A stretch of 64,000 bases of DNA from Paralvinella palmiformis (lineage: Eukaryota; Annelida; Polychaeta; Terebellida; Alvinellidae): contig JAODUP010000573.1 of assembly GCA_025642065.1 (NCBI GenBank), forward strand, positions 505,001 through 569,000, read 5' to 3'. The position numbers were made by a program, and so were the translations under genes. Each line of letters begins with the position of its first letter. Positions within the stretch are counted from its first letter, which is position 1. Below, piece after piece: positions 23,695 to 37,300 of the stretch. The notes below the pieces were generated by a model that worked only from the letters and a program-made list of their open reading frames with translations, did not search any database and was not told the DNA's origin.

Positions 23695-26600
23695 ACCGGT
23701 TTTCAAAAATTATATTTGTATATGAGCTTACTCAAGTAAAAAAGATTTGTATTTAAAAAGTTTTTTATCTTTAAATAGATTCTCAAATGGATCTACATAC
23801 AATAAAATAGTTTAAAAACAGTTTTACTTATTTATATGAATATCTTGCCACAACATGATTTTTCCTGAAAGCAATTTATTTCAATTGAACATACTCGACC
23901 ATGAAGTAAATGATTTCTCTCTGTGTTCTTCATCAAGGGGAATTAGTTATTTCTGTAACTAGCATCTTATAAATATCTCTCAATCAAAGATAAGATATTC
24001 TTCAACTGAATATTACAAGTTAGAACTAATACTTTTAATAGAAGATTAAAGGATAATTTGAAGCAACTTTTGAACAAATTCAATGAGCAAATCTCATATT
24101 TTCTATAAAAGACTGGTCTTCCAGTCAGGGCCTGAAAAATCGGTTGCCCAGACGCTCGGGGCAAGTATATTCTTATGCTGGCTGGTGCTGATCGTCGATC
24201 ACTTGCCCATTCAGGGAAGTGCCTTTTTGATACAAACATTTGCCAAATATGTGTGTGCGCATGCCTGATGAGCAAGCCAATTAAAAAAAATATTTTTTCC
24301 CTGCTGCGTACCTATACCTATATTCCGTGATGCAAAGCTGCCTGTGAGTGCCAGCTACGCCTAAAGCCGAGATTCCATATACGTGGTATGCTAATTCGAA
24401 TGCGTATGTGACATTGCGGTATCCATTAATTTCGGACACCCCTCTCACCTTCTTACCAATTTTTCTTGGGAAAGCCTGGCTGGACATTCTTTTATGACCA
24501 TCATAAAATTCTGTATTGAAACATCAGTTTTGTCGCATACGCAGTCACACATGTAGAATCACACTAGTACATTTATGTGTTTTCCATTTTTTGTCAGATT
24601 CGTATAGTGCATAATGCGTATGGAATCTCAGCTTAAAACCAAGATTTCATATACATGGTATGCGTAATGCAGCATGCGAATGTGACATTGCGGTAGTAAA
24701 ATTCCGGGTCTTAAAAAATATGGATTAAATTTGTCGCATTCAGAATTCTCACATTTGGAATTACGCTTGTATGTTTACATGTTTTCCATTTTTTATTGGC
24801 TTAATAGAAGTGTTTGATATCACCGATTAAATGCTGTAGTTATTGCAGTTAATTGGCTATTGCGTTCTTGGTGATTTGAAATTTTATTTATATAGTGAGA
24901 ATGAAAATGGCTATGGGTAACTCAGCAAAGTAGCAATAAGCTTCACTGAATAAGCATTTCTTATCAAACACTTCTCTATTTGTCAATTATTACTGTCAAA
25001 GTATCAAAGTACAAACCTTAATTCGACATCTCTGATCTCTGTTAGTGTAGCACCAACAGAAGTAAAGAAGAAGTTAATCAGATCATTACCAAATGATGTG
25101 TCTATGTTATTCACTTTATGAACTCGGCCATCGAGAGAAAAACTGATATGCATCTGGAAAATAATAACAGGAAAACTGTGGTTATTATCTAGTGTTAGTT
25201 CTGTAATACAGACTAACTGAGGACAAAATATATATATTACTAACAATTGTCAGCAATTAAAAGAAGAATGGTGAGAATTAGTTTACAAGAGTATAAATTC
25301 CACGACATCAACAAGAATGACGTCTGTAACAAAAGATTTGATAACAAAATATCCGAATGATTTTAATAGATACAACTGAAGTAAAATCCAATGTCTAGTT
25401 CTGTGTTAGGTGATGACCATTAGGCCAGTAAATAATGTATGTATAATTATTAGTAAAAGACATGGTCTGTGGTGAAATAAAACGTTCTTTGTATTGAAAT
25501 AAATATCTAATACTTATAGATACAGACCATAGACATGTAATGAGCTACAGACTATAACATCTGATACATTTATCTGGAGCATTATAATAATAAAAACAAC
25601 AATGTATATTTAATAAAGTGGCCTTACTAGATGGACCTTTCAAATACACTGTACATGGATACACCAAATAATATGTATACACAAATCCAATAAGATATTT
25701 GACTGATAACCTTCCACGTATCTTAAAGTTCACATACCTTTAGTGGTGAGAGATGAAGATACTCAAAAACTACTCTTTTGGTTCTTGGACCAGACTAGAA
25801 TAATAATCAGTATATGTTAAACTAGTTAAGTTTACACACACGCACACACACACACACACACATTCTTAAATTATATTTTCTTAAATGTAATTTGGAACCA
25901 AATCTGCATATTCACATAAACAAGGAAGAATGCAATATTATCTGTTGTTAAATGTCTCACTGGTGCTATGACAGCACAAAATTACATAAATTAAAAATAA
26001 TTAAATCTAACCAGATAAATTCAATTATTATTACAAAGGGTTTTCAAACATTCTTATCTCCTTTAAAAATTCTCAAAATAAAATGGTTTGTTTTTGTAAC
26101 AATTACTCCTCTAAAATACTTACATAAAGAACAGTCATATCATAGAGTGACTTGTGAATCTGGGTCAGGTCAGCCTGTAACTGTTCACTCTGTAGATTCA
26201 TAAATAAAGAGGTCAATTTTGTTTACAAATTAATTGAGGCCAACACCCTCAAATAATATGTTAGGAAAAAAGTTTTGTTCTTAAGATCTAAAATTAAAAC
26301 TTATATGCATAATAATAAACAAAATTAAATTAATCAACATAATGTGAAATTGCTTTTCAAATTATGGACATTAGCACATTATTATTATGATATGAATTAA
26401 ATCTCTCTTCATAAGATAAAAATAAATTACAGGCTTTAATAATTATGATCATAATATTATTATAAACTACCAGTATGTAACACACTAAATGACTAATATT
26501 TCATGAAGTTACTAGATTGTTATGGTAATATTTTTAGAATGTACCTCATCTTTCTTCTCACTGTTCCAGTCAAACACATCATATACCGAGAGAACAAAAC

Positions 26601-29600
26601 CTTTGTCCAGCTTCACGTTAAACTCTTGTATAATCAACTTCACGTACCTGAAGAAATGTTAAACCAATTTTTAAATTAGCAATTTCTGTACATCCAAGTG
26701 TTTTCCTAGAAAAGTTTTAATAGACCGAGCCACTTACCCCTGCTGCCACCATGCGGCTGAATTTCACACTATGTGCTTGGGTTAGAAGTCTAAGAAACAT
26801 TGTGTTGGATGGCCATTTATGCGTGTAGTTGCTGATAAATGTCTGTATATAGGCTAATTACCAGCTATATTTATTTACAGTCCATTAAGGGTATATGATC
26901 TCCAGATCATAATTTTACATTTACAGTAGCTGTAGGTCCCGGCCATTAAGCTGATACTTTGTGTCAACATTTTGACCCTTATTTTGGGGGTTCGGCTTAA
27001 TGGCCTGTGCTATTTCAGAGTCAACAAATCCAGTCATTGGGAGATAATATTTCTGTGTGTTAGCAGCCGTCTAGACTCTAGTCTAAATCTAGAGGCAAAT
27101 GGACATCAATCGTCATTTTGATTAAACTCATGGAGTGAAAATAGAAGTGAAACAAGTTGATGATAATTATACATGGCTTTATAATAAAAATCAATATTTA
27201 TATGTAAAATTATTTGATTTTTGTAATTATGGATAAATGTTGTTGGATTCAGTAGCGCATTTCATGACTTTGAATTAGAAATCATTAATTAATTAATTTA
27301 TTTTCAATACAGAGTTAGTTAGATATACTAACTGACTGCATATTCCGGTAATATATATTGCGATGATCGTCTCCGTTATTGCCGCGTTACAGATCTAGTG
27401 ACCAAAATGTACCATCAAAGGCTCTATCTAATTATTTCTAAGTCATTGACTTCATATGTGGTTTATTGAATGTTTAATCACGCCGTTAATTTAAGTTTGA
27501 GTTCCTAAGTATGAGCAAACAGTTTGTGTAGATCGTTACAATTTGCCTTGATCTATTGACAGTATACAAAACACATTTTAACGAATTATGAAAACAAAAC
27601 CTATTTCCTGCGATCCAAAACGTCACCTGGAAATACTGCAGGGAAAAGATTTTTAGGTCCGCTTAATGGATGTTACTACCATCAATCATGATATTTTAGG
27701 CCTAAAAAACTTCCATTCTAGACTCTAAAATGTAATTTTTGTAGAACCTTTGCCATCTGACATGACGATGTGAATGGATAAAATCAATGATCACATACAT
27801 CATAATTCAGTGGGTAATTCCTATTACTATAACATTGGTATTTATGCATGATATCTTGTATTGAAAGTGAAACTGTTTTATTTTCTGAATCAGACATGAG
27901 TGTTTATACTCTAATGTAATAAAAAAAATATTTAATAATATACATGTGATACACAAATGATTAGCTCCCAGATACAAGTAAAAATTATATTTCCAAAACT
28001 TGCAAATTGCCCTTTATATCTATATTAAATATTTTAAAATCTTAATTAAAATGAATTTACATTCATATAAAATCATTTATTTAATCCATTGAAATCCATA
28101 CTAAAAAAATCCCCTGTGAGTCAACATGAATAATGAAGGCTTAGCTGTGTCATTCATCTGGAAATATCGGTCCACTCAATCATTTATCCTAATAAATATT
28201 GTGTTAAATCTTTTGGAAAGACACAATCATTCAGCTGAAATACTAGTCTCAGTCTCCGTGTAATATGAAATAATTTGCTGAAAGATTTCCAGTATTTATC
28301 ATTAGTGAAAAGTTGCCATCTCCTGATCAAAGCAGGCGCCATAGCTGTTTTTAACCCGAGACCGCAGTTGATAATCAATGCGATGCATTTCGCCTGGATC
28401 GGTCTATTTTTATTAATCACCTCCATAATAGGAACACTTTCACAAAAGAAACAGACCATATGACTTGTGTATTACAGATCATGTGATCTACATCAGATGG
28501 CTTATATGATCAACACAAAATGCAATGATTATTGCGGCACTAACTTGAAAGTGTCAATGTCCTTCTCCGGCACTTGACGTCTCATCAGAGCAAATTCTAT
28601 GAATGGTCTAGGTCCAGATCTCTTCAGGATATAAGATGGAAGTGGTATAGGACTGAATACTGTTGAGAAATAAGCATCCTTCAGCTGATTATCAACCTAC
28701 AGGGAAGAAATTATAACAAACATACAGTAAAACTAGACAAGAAACTGAAATATTGATGAATATTTTGTATTTTTTTAATAAGTTATTTAGTAACAGTTAG
28801 TTAATATATGTTTTGGATTACATATATAAAGGAGTGTTCAAATTCAGACCATGAAATGTATTTGTAATGTGCTCAATATTATTAGATAGTAAGACTAACA
28901 GGAATTATTCTTTTCTGAGGTGTTTGTCAGAGAATAAACTCATTGTCTAAGTCATGAGTAAACTTAATTCAATTAATTGAACTAAGAGAGATTATTTGGT
29001 TTTAGAATTCAATAAGTCAGACTAAAATGACAGTCACTAACCTGGAGGCGATGTACTTTGGCATGTAAGTAGGTATGATGCTTCGACTTCCGGTACTGTG
29101 CCCACAGAGCTGGGTTATAAGTACGTCTTAGAGAACCCATAAATGGCTTCTTCATTTCCATCTTATCTAAGTCAGCCTGTTGTAATGTTTAATATTATAT
29201 TAATAAAGTAATAAACAGGGTACATTAAACCATACGTAAGAGTAAAGGAAATTGTATGAATAGTGTAACAAGAAACAAAGGTCTACTTTAATATTGTGGC
29301 CTTATATCCTACTAGACACTGGAAGTGACTTTAATCACAGATAGTCTTTTAATACAAGTTTTACTGATTAAGATAAAGGAATCATACAATAATGGGAACA
29401 CAGACTTCATTCTATTAGAATAATCTAAATATTTATCAGTATGAACTATCAAGCAGGTGATGTGTATTGTGAACCAAATATAAAATGTTGACATAATTCT
29501 ATGTCTTTAGGAATATAGTGAAATATAAATTATACATTTTGATTTACGACGTCAGCAATTATCCAGATATACATTAAATATTATATTGTAATCGTTACTT

Positions 29601-32600
29601 TAGTATTTTTTTAAACTGACACAAGAGTGTCTATTATTTATTTTAATCAGTCAAATGAGAGAGATAGTTGAGAGGTACATCAAACAATGATAGGTTGAAG
29701 TAACTCATGAAACAAATATCTTCTCATCTTCATTAACAGATCATATGACTACACATGATATAACTGGCCTTTTCATAACATTTCTTAAAGGAACAGTATA
29801 TGGCCACTCTGATAGCACAATAACTAAAGTAATACCTCAGGGTTCAACCCCGACTCATACTTCTGTTTGTGGGATGTTATTCTAGGAACTCACTCCACAA
29901 CCGTTAGTTCTAGGATTGACTTAGACTGCGACTAAACAAAGAACTCACTAACTCAATTAAATAAACCCTTCAATTTTCCAAGAATCAACAAATATTTAAT
30001 CATAATTTGTCTTCCAGCGGTCAATTTATATACAGTTAATTGCAAAGAATGTATTATGTTTAATAACATAGAATTATACAATAAATGACACATTACCTCT
30101 AGATAATCTTCAAGTATAACACTATTTTCATCATGTAACCATTTCTGTTCTAACAGTGAAGCTAACTCCATGTTCAGTGTTTTCCACTTGTTCCGGACCT
30201 CGACCTCCCACAAGGCAGCACTTTTTGATAAGGTCACAAAGGCCACCTCCTCAGCCATGGAATTAATCAGTGAGAGCCCAACGCCTCCTAGTGAGAAGAA
30301 CACTGCTGTGTCAGCATATTCTGATTCCATCATCTGAAAATAAAGTTGAAATGAAGAATACTACAAATAATGATATAAAATATGATATAGATTTTATCTT
30401 GTCTATGTTACATTAGATGTTTACAGAAGATGATCTAATCTACATGATATTACTAAAATGTTAAATCATATTTTTATTCCCTAATTATACTAATTCTCAA
30501 TATTATGACTCTAACAATTTGTGAGCTAGGAACTCAAGTTTAAAGGGAAATTAATTTATGTATAATGTGATAACAAACTACAGGTAGCTAGCACCTTTTT
30601 ATGACTATAACTTAATAGTCTATATTTCTCTTCAGAACAATGTATAGAGCTGATAGTTTATCATCAACACGAAGCCTAATCAAAATTAATATATATCAGT
30701 CTGAAAGCTGTACTAATGAAAGCATATAATAATACATAAATCCACGTATCTAGTTTAATTGTTGGAATTATTTCACCATTCCATTATAATATATTATGTA
30801 AATGTGAGTTGTTTGTAGATTAATATGTTACTGATATTAATTAATTAACTAGGTGTAGCATTTCTGATATAAATTGATGCTATTTATTTATATTGCTTAT
30901 TTTTTATAAACAATGAGGTAGATGTTAAAAAATGCTGATGATAATAAAAATAATAATAATAAACACAATACAGTTCAGTATTATATATCTCTGTAATTTT
31001 AAGATTTAAAAATCTGTTGATCAACAGTTTATCAAAGTTTGTATTAACATTAAGTGTAATCAGTTGGAAAGTTGAGGTTTTAATCTCATCAAATTATAGC
31101 AAAACTATCAACATAATGATGTAGACAGATTATTTAATACTGAGTATAAAATTAAAAGTTTCTAATACTCGAAGACTTTATTAATCAACAACTCATCACT
31201 AAAAAGGTTGGGTCTTCATTATCTCATCGTTAAAAGGTTTGGGTATTCATTATTAATCTTTGGCTTCCATATTCCACTTCATAATTGTAATGTTATTTGA
31301 TGAGTAACGATTGTCAACAATATTGAAGAAGCTCTCATACTGTCAGCTTTGATAATTAACATAATTTATAAAAGATTGTCTTTGTCACATTTTAATAGGT
31401 TTATCCTATTATTGTATAAATTGTGCAAAACTATTGGTCAGATGTGCATACACTTATACGCTTTACACTAATATGTGTCTTTTCTGTTTTGGTCAATCTC
31501 AGGATGTACAAATTGACTCAAATGTATTATAGAAGAAAATGTTGTTTACATTTTCTAACTTTAGTCACATCGTTACGATCAAACTAAACAGATAAAGAAA
31601 TGTTCAAATATTGTGTAATGTTATAACAATCTTTAATAGTGGTATGTCATAGGATGTTCATATGGGAAATTAATCATTATCTCGAGTCAGCCAAGTTGAA
31701 AATTTGTTAATGTGATACACACAGATGTTTATTGTTATGACGCATCTCTTGGGATATGGCTGTACAAGTAATCTCTGTAATTATTTTCCAATATCCTCTT
31801 TGATATTAGAAATGCGTCGTCTCTTGGGAATTTTAAGTCTCTTCTAAAAACACACCTATTTAAGGTCGCTTTCACAGATAAATAATTATTATCTTTTAAA
31901 TCATTACAGGGTTTTTACAGACATTATTTGGGGTATTATTATATTACATATTATTTGTACAGCGCCTTTGAATGGCTCCTGCTAGTAAGGGCGCTTTATT
32001 AAATATACATTATTATTATTATTATTGTACAGGGGAGACATACCAACAAAATACCACTGTATGTGAACTGTAGGTAACAAAGGACACTGTTATGTTGATT
32101 AATTCATTCTACGCTTATATTAACTGACACTGATATAAAGACTAATAGTTAGCACTCTAAACCTGAGACCTTAAGGCTGAGAAAGACATTTAAATTGGAT
32201 TAATGAATTGACTGAAACAATGTTATGAGAAAAGTCAAAATAAAGTATCGCTGATGCGGAAAATCTATCAGTTATTGAAGAAATTAGCCATCACAGATTT
32301 AAAGGTAAAAATATTTCAGATCTAAGAACTTGTGCTCAGATTTGACACCTAAGCCAGCAAAATTGGCAACATTCAACATGAATTTAACGAAAACCAACAC
32401 CATTCAACATAATCAATAAAAAAATTATCAACATCTCACATTCAATAATTATTAAACAGATAGAGATGTTGATGTCCAATAAATGAGATTATCTCAAAAA
32501 CATTTTCCAAAAGATAAAACTAAATTTAAGTGTAGTAAATATATAATGTGTGTTAGGATGAATGAAAGTAAACAATACAGAGTACAGCACAACTATTAAA

Positions 32601-34269
32601 CAAGACAGAGTACAGCAACTATTAAACAAGACAGAGTACAGCAACTATTATACGAGACAGAAGCATACAGATCCTTAACATTACCAAAATACTACAAAAA
32701 GTATCCTGATTTGACATTCACACAGTTCCCACAGACAAGGAAATAGTATTTTCCAGGACGTTTCTGGGACAAAATTACCATTTTCCAGGACAAGGTATAT
32801 AAGATTAAAAGGTAAAAAATTAAGATATGTGCCCAAAAAGCATACCATATTTATGGAATGTAAGATTTATTATTGACATTTTTATGGTACAGCCCCCCTC
32901 CTCACCCCTCCTAGCTGTCTGATCCACCCACTTTTATTTAAATTTTAACTAACATAGGACATCACTAGGCATAATATTTATTCACTGTTTTTTTGTGTGT
33001 TCTAATTAGATATTTTTCCACAGGACACTTCCCAATTTTGCAAAATTCAAGGACATTTCTAAGACCTGGAAAATGAATTCGCTATTTTCCAGGTTTTCCA
33101 GGACACATGGGAACCTTGCATTCAGAACTAACAGTAGCTTCAAGCAGTTGATGCATTCATTTAATTATTGTCAGAATATAAACAGCAGCATATAAATAGA
33201 ATATAAGCTTAAAAATAATGGAAAAACAAGCTTTATTTGACATAAACAAAAGGTTTATGTTCTTGTCATTATTGTTGATGGTAGAGTAGTGAAGATGTTG
33301 GCTGCTAAAGGTGACGATTACGATGTATAGATCACATTATTTGATTGTAATAGTCACATTTTTGTAAAGAAGACTGAACTCAAATATAAACAAAGATTGG
33401 ACAAACACAAAACAATAACGACGATCAGGAACACATTTAGTATTTAATAAGGCACGTGATGTGTATTCCATTAGAAGTTTAATAATGCAGATAACAAACT
33501 GTCCGTTGTGGTGTTTAAATGCGTTTGCTAAAAACATCAGGTAATTGGAGAATGTACATCAAAACTAATAAGTTGTTAAGATGATTGCAGGATGCTCCCG
33601 CTTCATCTTTTGCCATCCATAGAGATGATAAATTACTATTAACTCAATATTTATATTTTATTTTATAACATAGTAGATTCATGTATTAATTCAGTGTTTA
33701 CGTGATCTTGTAACATTTCTGACATCTACACTTCATACGTTGTTCATTTAAGACACACAACTTCTTCTCTTAGTTTCTTTTATGGGATTTTTTAAAACAC
33801 TCATTGGTTTTACTAAATAGATAAAAAATGATGGAAATGGAAATACTATCAGATTAAAAATTAAAAAAAATATATATATACCATCTAAACAAATTATATA
33901 TCATAATAATATTAATATTATTAATAGTAATTTATATAAGTGTGCTAAATAACTTGAGCTACTTTAAGGTGCTTCGTATTAAAAACAAAATTAAAACATG
34001 TTCTGGCTCACATTTCATGAACACTTTTAATACATAACCACACTTTTATATGGATATTATAAAACACTAATTGAAATAAATGGGTTTTATGAACATTGCA
34101 AAATAGATTTTATGCGAAGCAAGTTTGATACGATCAGGCAACTTATTCCACAGCCTGGAAGTTGATTCTAGGAAAGATTTCCCTCTCTCTCTCTCCCCTC
34201 TCTCTCTCTCTACTTTAATGTTTTAATGCTGCCAACTGCAAACAGATTCAGATCACAGCAGCTTCACTA

Positions 34270-34320
<51 letters not shown>

Positions 34321-37300
34321 TGGATCAGATCAATTAGATACAGTGATTCTCTTCCATACAGTACACTGACTATTTGAAATATGATCTTGTATATTATATG
34401 ATCTTCGATATACAGGAACAAAACTAGAATTATATGTTCTCTTTTGTGGGTATGTGTTACCAGAGGAATAGAACAGTTCTGCACTTGTATAACAAACCAT
34501 TACCAATACCATAGTCCAGTTAAGAAATTATAAAGGCTTGGACTAAAGTCTTCCATGTCTCATCATTTATGTACTAATGAATAAGTCCTATGTTTCTTGT
34601 TTGATAATAACAGGACTTATAAATAGAATTCACTTGCTTCTTCATTCCAAGAGTATAATATAAGGCCTAGGAAACAGACACAGAACATTTATATTACTGA
34701 ATCATAATTTAATAGGATCATTCTCAGGATGTTTACATGTTGCTTGGGTGATGAATTCGGTCTTATCCTTGTACAATTTCAGCATGACGTCAGTCATTCA
34801 TATATTTATGTCTGCAATACAAGTCAAATAATAATAATAATAATCTATATTTAATAAAACTAGCAGGAGTCATTCAAAGTCATGTACACCTGAATATCAT
34901 TGGCGTAACAGTGGTATTTAATGTTACGCCATTTGATAATTTCACTAACTGGTTTAGTATACATATAGTCATTATTTGGTACTAAAACGGATCCCTGTGA
35001 TACATCAAAATGAAATTGTACATCTGATAATATTTTATTTACCAGCAAATAGAATACTACGAGGTACAACTTTACCCAGGTTAAAGTCAAATAAACCAAG
35101 GTGAAGGTCTTTACCTTGATGACGAGCAACAATTAAAAATGATTCGGTGTTATTGGGTGATAAGATTACACCAAACGTTGGAGATAAATCAAGCCTAATT
35201 AATGCAGTCATGGATCCTTCATCAAGAGCCGTACACTTTCAAGAGAACAGTTTCTGATGAATGACCTCTACGATAAGCAGACTGATAACTGTCATTGAGG
35301 TGATTGTGTTCTAAGTACGTTTCTACATGTCTTGCTATTATTATGTTTCCAATAAGTCTGGAAATGAAGGGAAGGTTTAGCTATAGGATGACAATTTTCT
35401 TTGTGTCTTCCTTATCCAAGCCATATCTTTTAAGCATAAAAAGTAAGTTGGCGGTTATTACGTTTGCTGCTTACTGATTAATAAAATAACCAAGAAGAAA
35501 CAAATCCAACCAAAATAGAGTTTATAATAAAAAGACTGTTTTATTTTCTATTGCTTAAGTGGATAAAACATGACAGTCTGTCGTGTTATTGTATTTTACG
35601 AAGTTGGGGTTATTCTATAGTTATTAAAAAAAGTTTTACATCCAAGTTGTAGAAGAATAAGTTTGATGTGTAGAATGTCAAATTAAATTATATGCAAATT
35701 GGTGCTAGAGGTACAAAAAAGAAGCTATTGATAAACGAGTCAAGGCTGAGATAAATAGATAAAAATAATACATGCTTATTGGATATATAATGTACCTGAT
35801 CCTCAATATGATAACTTGTTCTGATTGGTCCCTAATAATAAACAAACAATATAAGATCTATTGATCTCATCTTGTATATGATATGTTTACTCCAAGTTAT
35901 AAGAAAACTTTATGGGATAGAACAAAAATAACAAATATGAAATATCTAGAGAGACAGACAGACAGATAAACACACAGAAACACAGATGGATGGATGAATG
36001 GACAAATGAATGAGTGGATATATTGATTCATTAATGCATGCACAGACAACTAGAAGGATAAAAACGCACGCACGCACACACACACACACACACATATATA
36101 CGGACAGACAAATAGACATACCATTGGTTGGATGGGTAGATTGACAAGCAAAAGCATATGTATGTACATACATATGTACATATGTACATACATAATTACA
36201 CACATATGTGTGAATTTCTTTGGACTTCAGAATACCAGTTTCGTTTTAAAAAAGGTCATTCTACTGACTTGTGTATTTACCTTCTTAAAGAATACATTCA
36301 ATTTTATAAACAACATTATACCCGAGTATTTGTGACTTTTTTAGATGCCTCTAAGGCTTTTGACCGTGTGAATCATTTTATATTATTTAATAAACTGTCG
36401 GCCAAAGGTATGCCCATTTATTTAATCCGTATTATTGATTTTTGGTACCAACATCAAAATATGTCTGTCAAATGGGGAAATGAGACCTCCACTACTTTTA
36501 CTGTTACTAATGGTGTCAAACAAGGCGGTATACTGTAATATACTGTCACCAATTTAATATAGACATTAATGATTTGACTTTATTAAAAAGTAACATTGGT
36601 TGTCGTTTAGGTGTATGACTTATTAACCATATTGTATATGCTGATGATTTGTTTATATTGAGTATGTCGCCTTGTGGAATGTAAAAATTACTTAACATAT
36701 GTGAAAAATATGGATCTGATCATGATATTATATATAATAATAAGAAAAGTTTGACCATGTTATTAAAACCAAAGAAACTTAAAGATCTCCACCATTGTAC
36801 TTGTGTAATAATCAGTTAGAATATGTTAATAATTGTAGATATTTAGGTGTAAAAATAGAAACCTACTCATGTAAATCTGATATGAAAAGACAACTTTGTA
36901 AATTCTATGCCAATGTAAATATGTTGATTAGAAAATGTAGTTTTTGTTCTGATGATGTCAAGGTGTTCTTATTTAAATCATATTGTACTAACCTATACTG
37001 TACACAATTCTGGTACGATTCTTCTGAAACTCTTATGAAAAAACTATGTGTAGGCTATAATAGTAACCTTAGATGACTAATGAAACTGGATAAACATTGT
37101 AGCGCAAGTGAAATGTTTGTTCACTATGGCATACCTGCCTTTGGTGAATTACAAAGGAAACATATCATAACTTTTATCTATAGGCTTCAGTCCAGATCAA
37201 ATAGTATTATTATGAGTGTTGTCTTATCTTATGTTCCGTTGTCTTCTCTTATCTCGGGCTACTAGTTTAATACTTTACACACTACTAAATTATATTCTAT

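Noticed and set aside
34270..34317. Origin or structural element from the long TA run
   Set aside because: TA runs occur at many places in the window; an ordinary microsatellite is enough to explain it.
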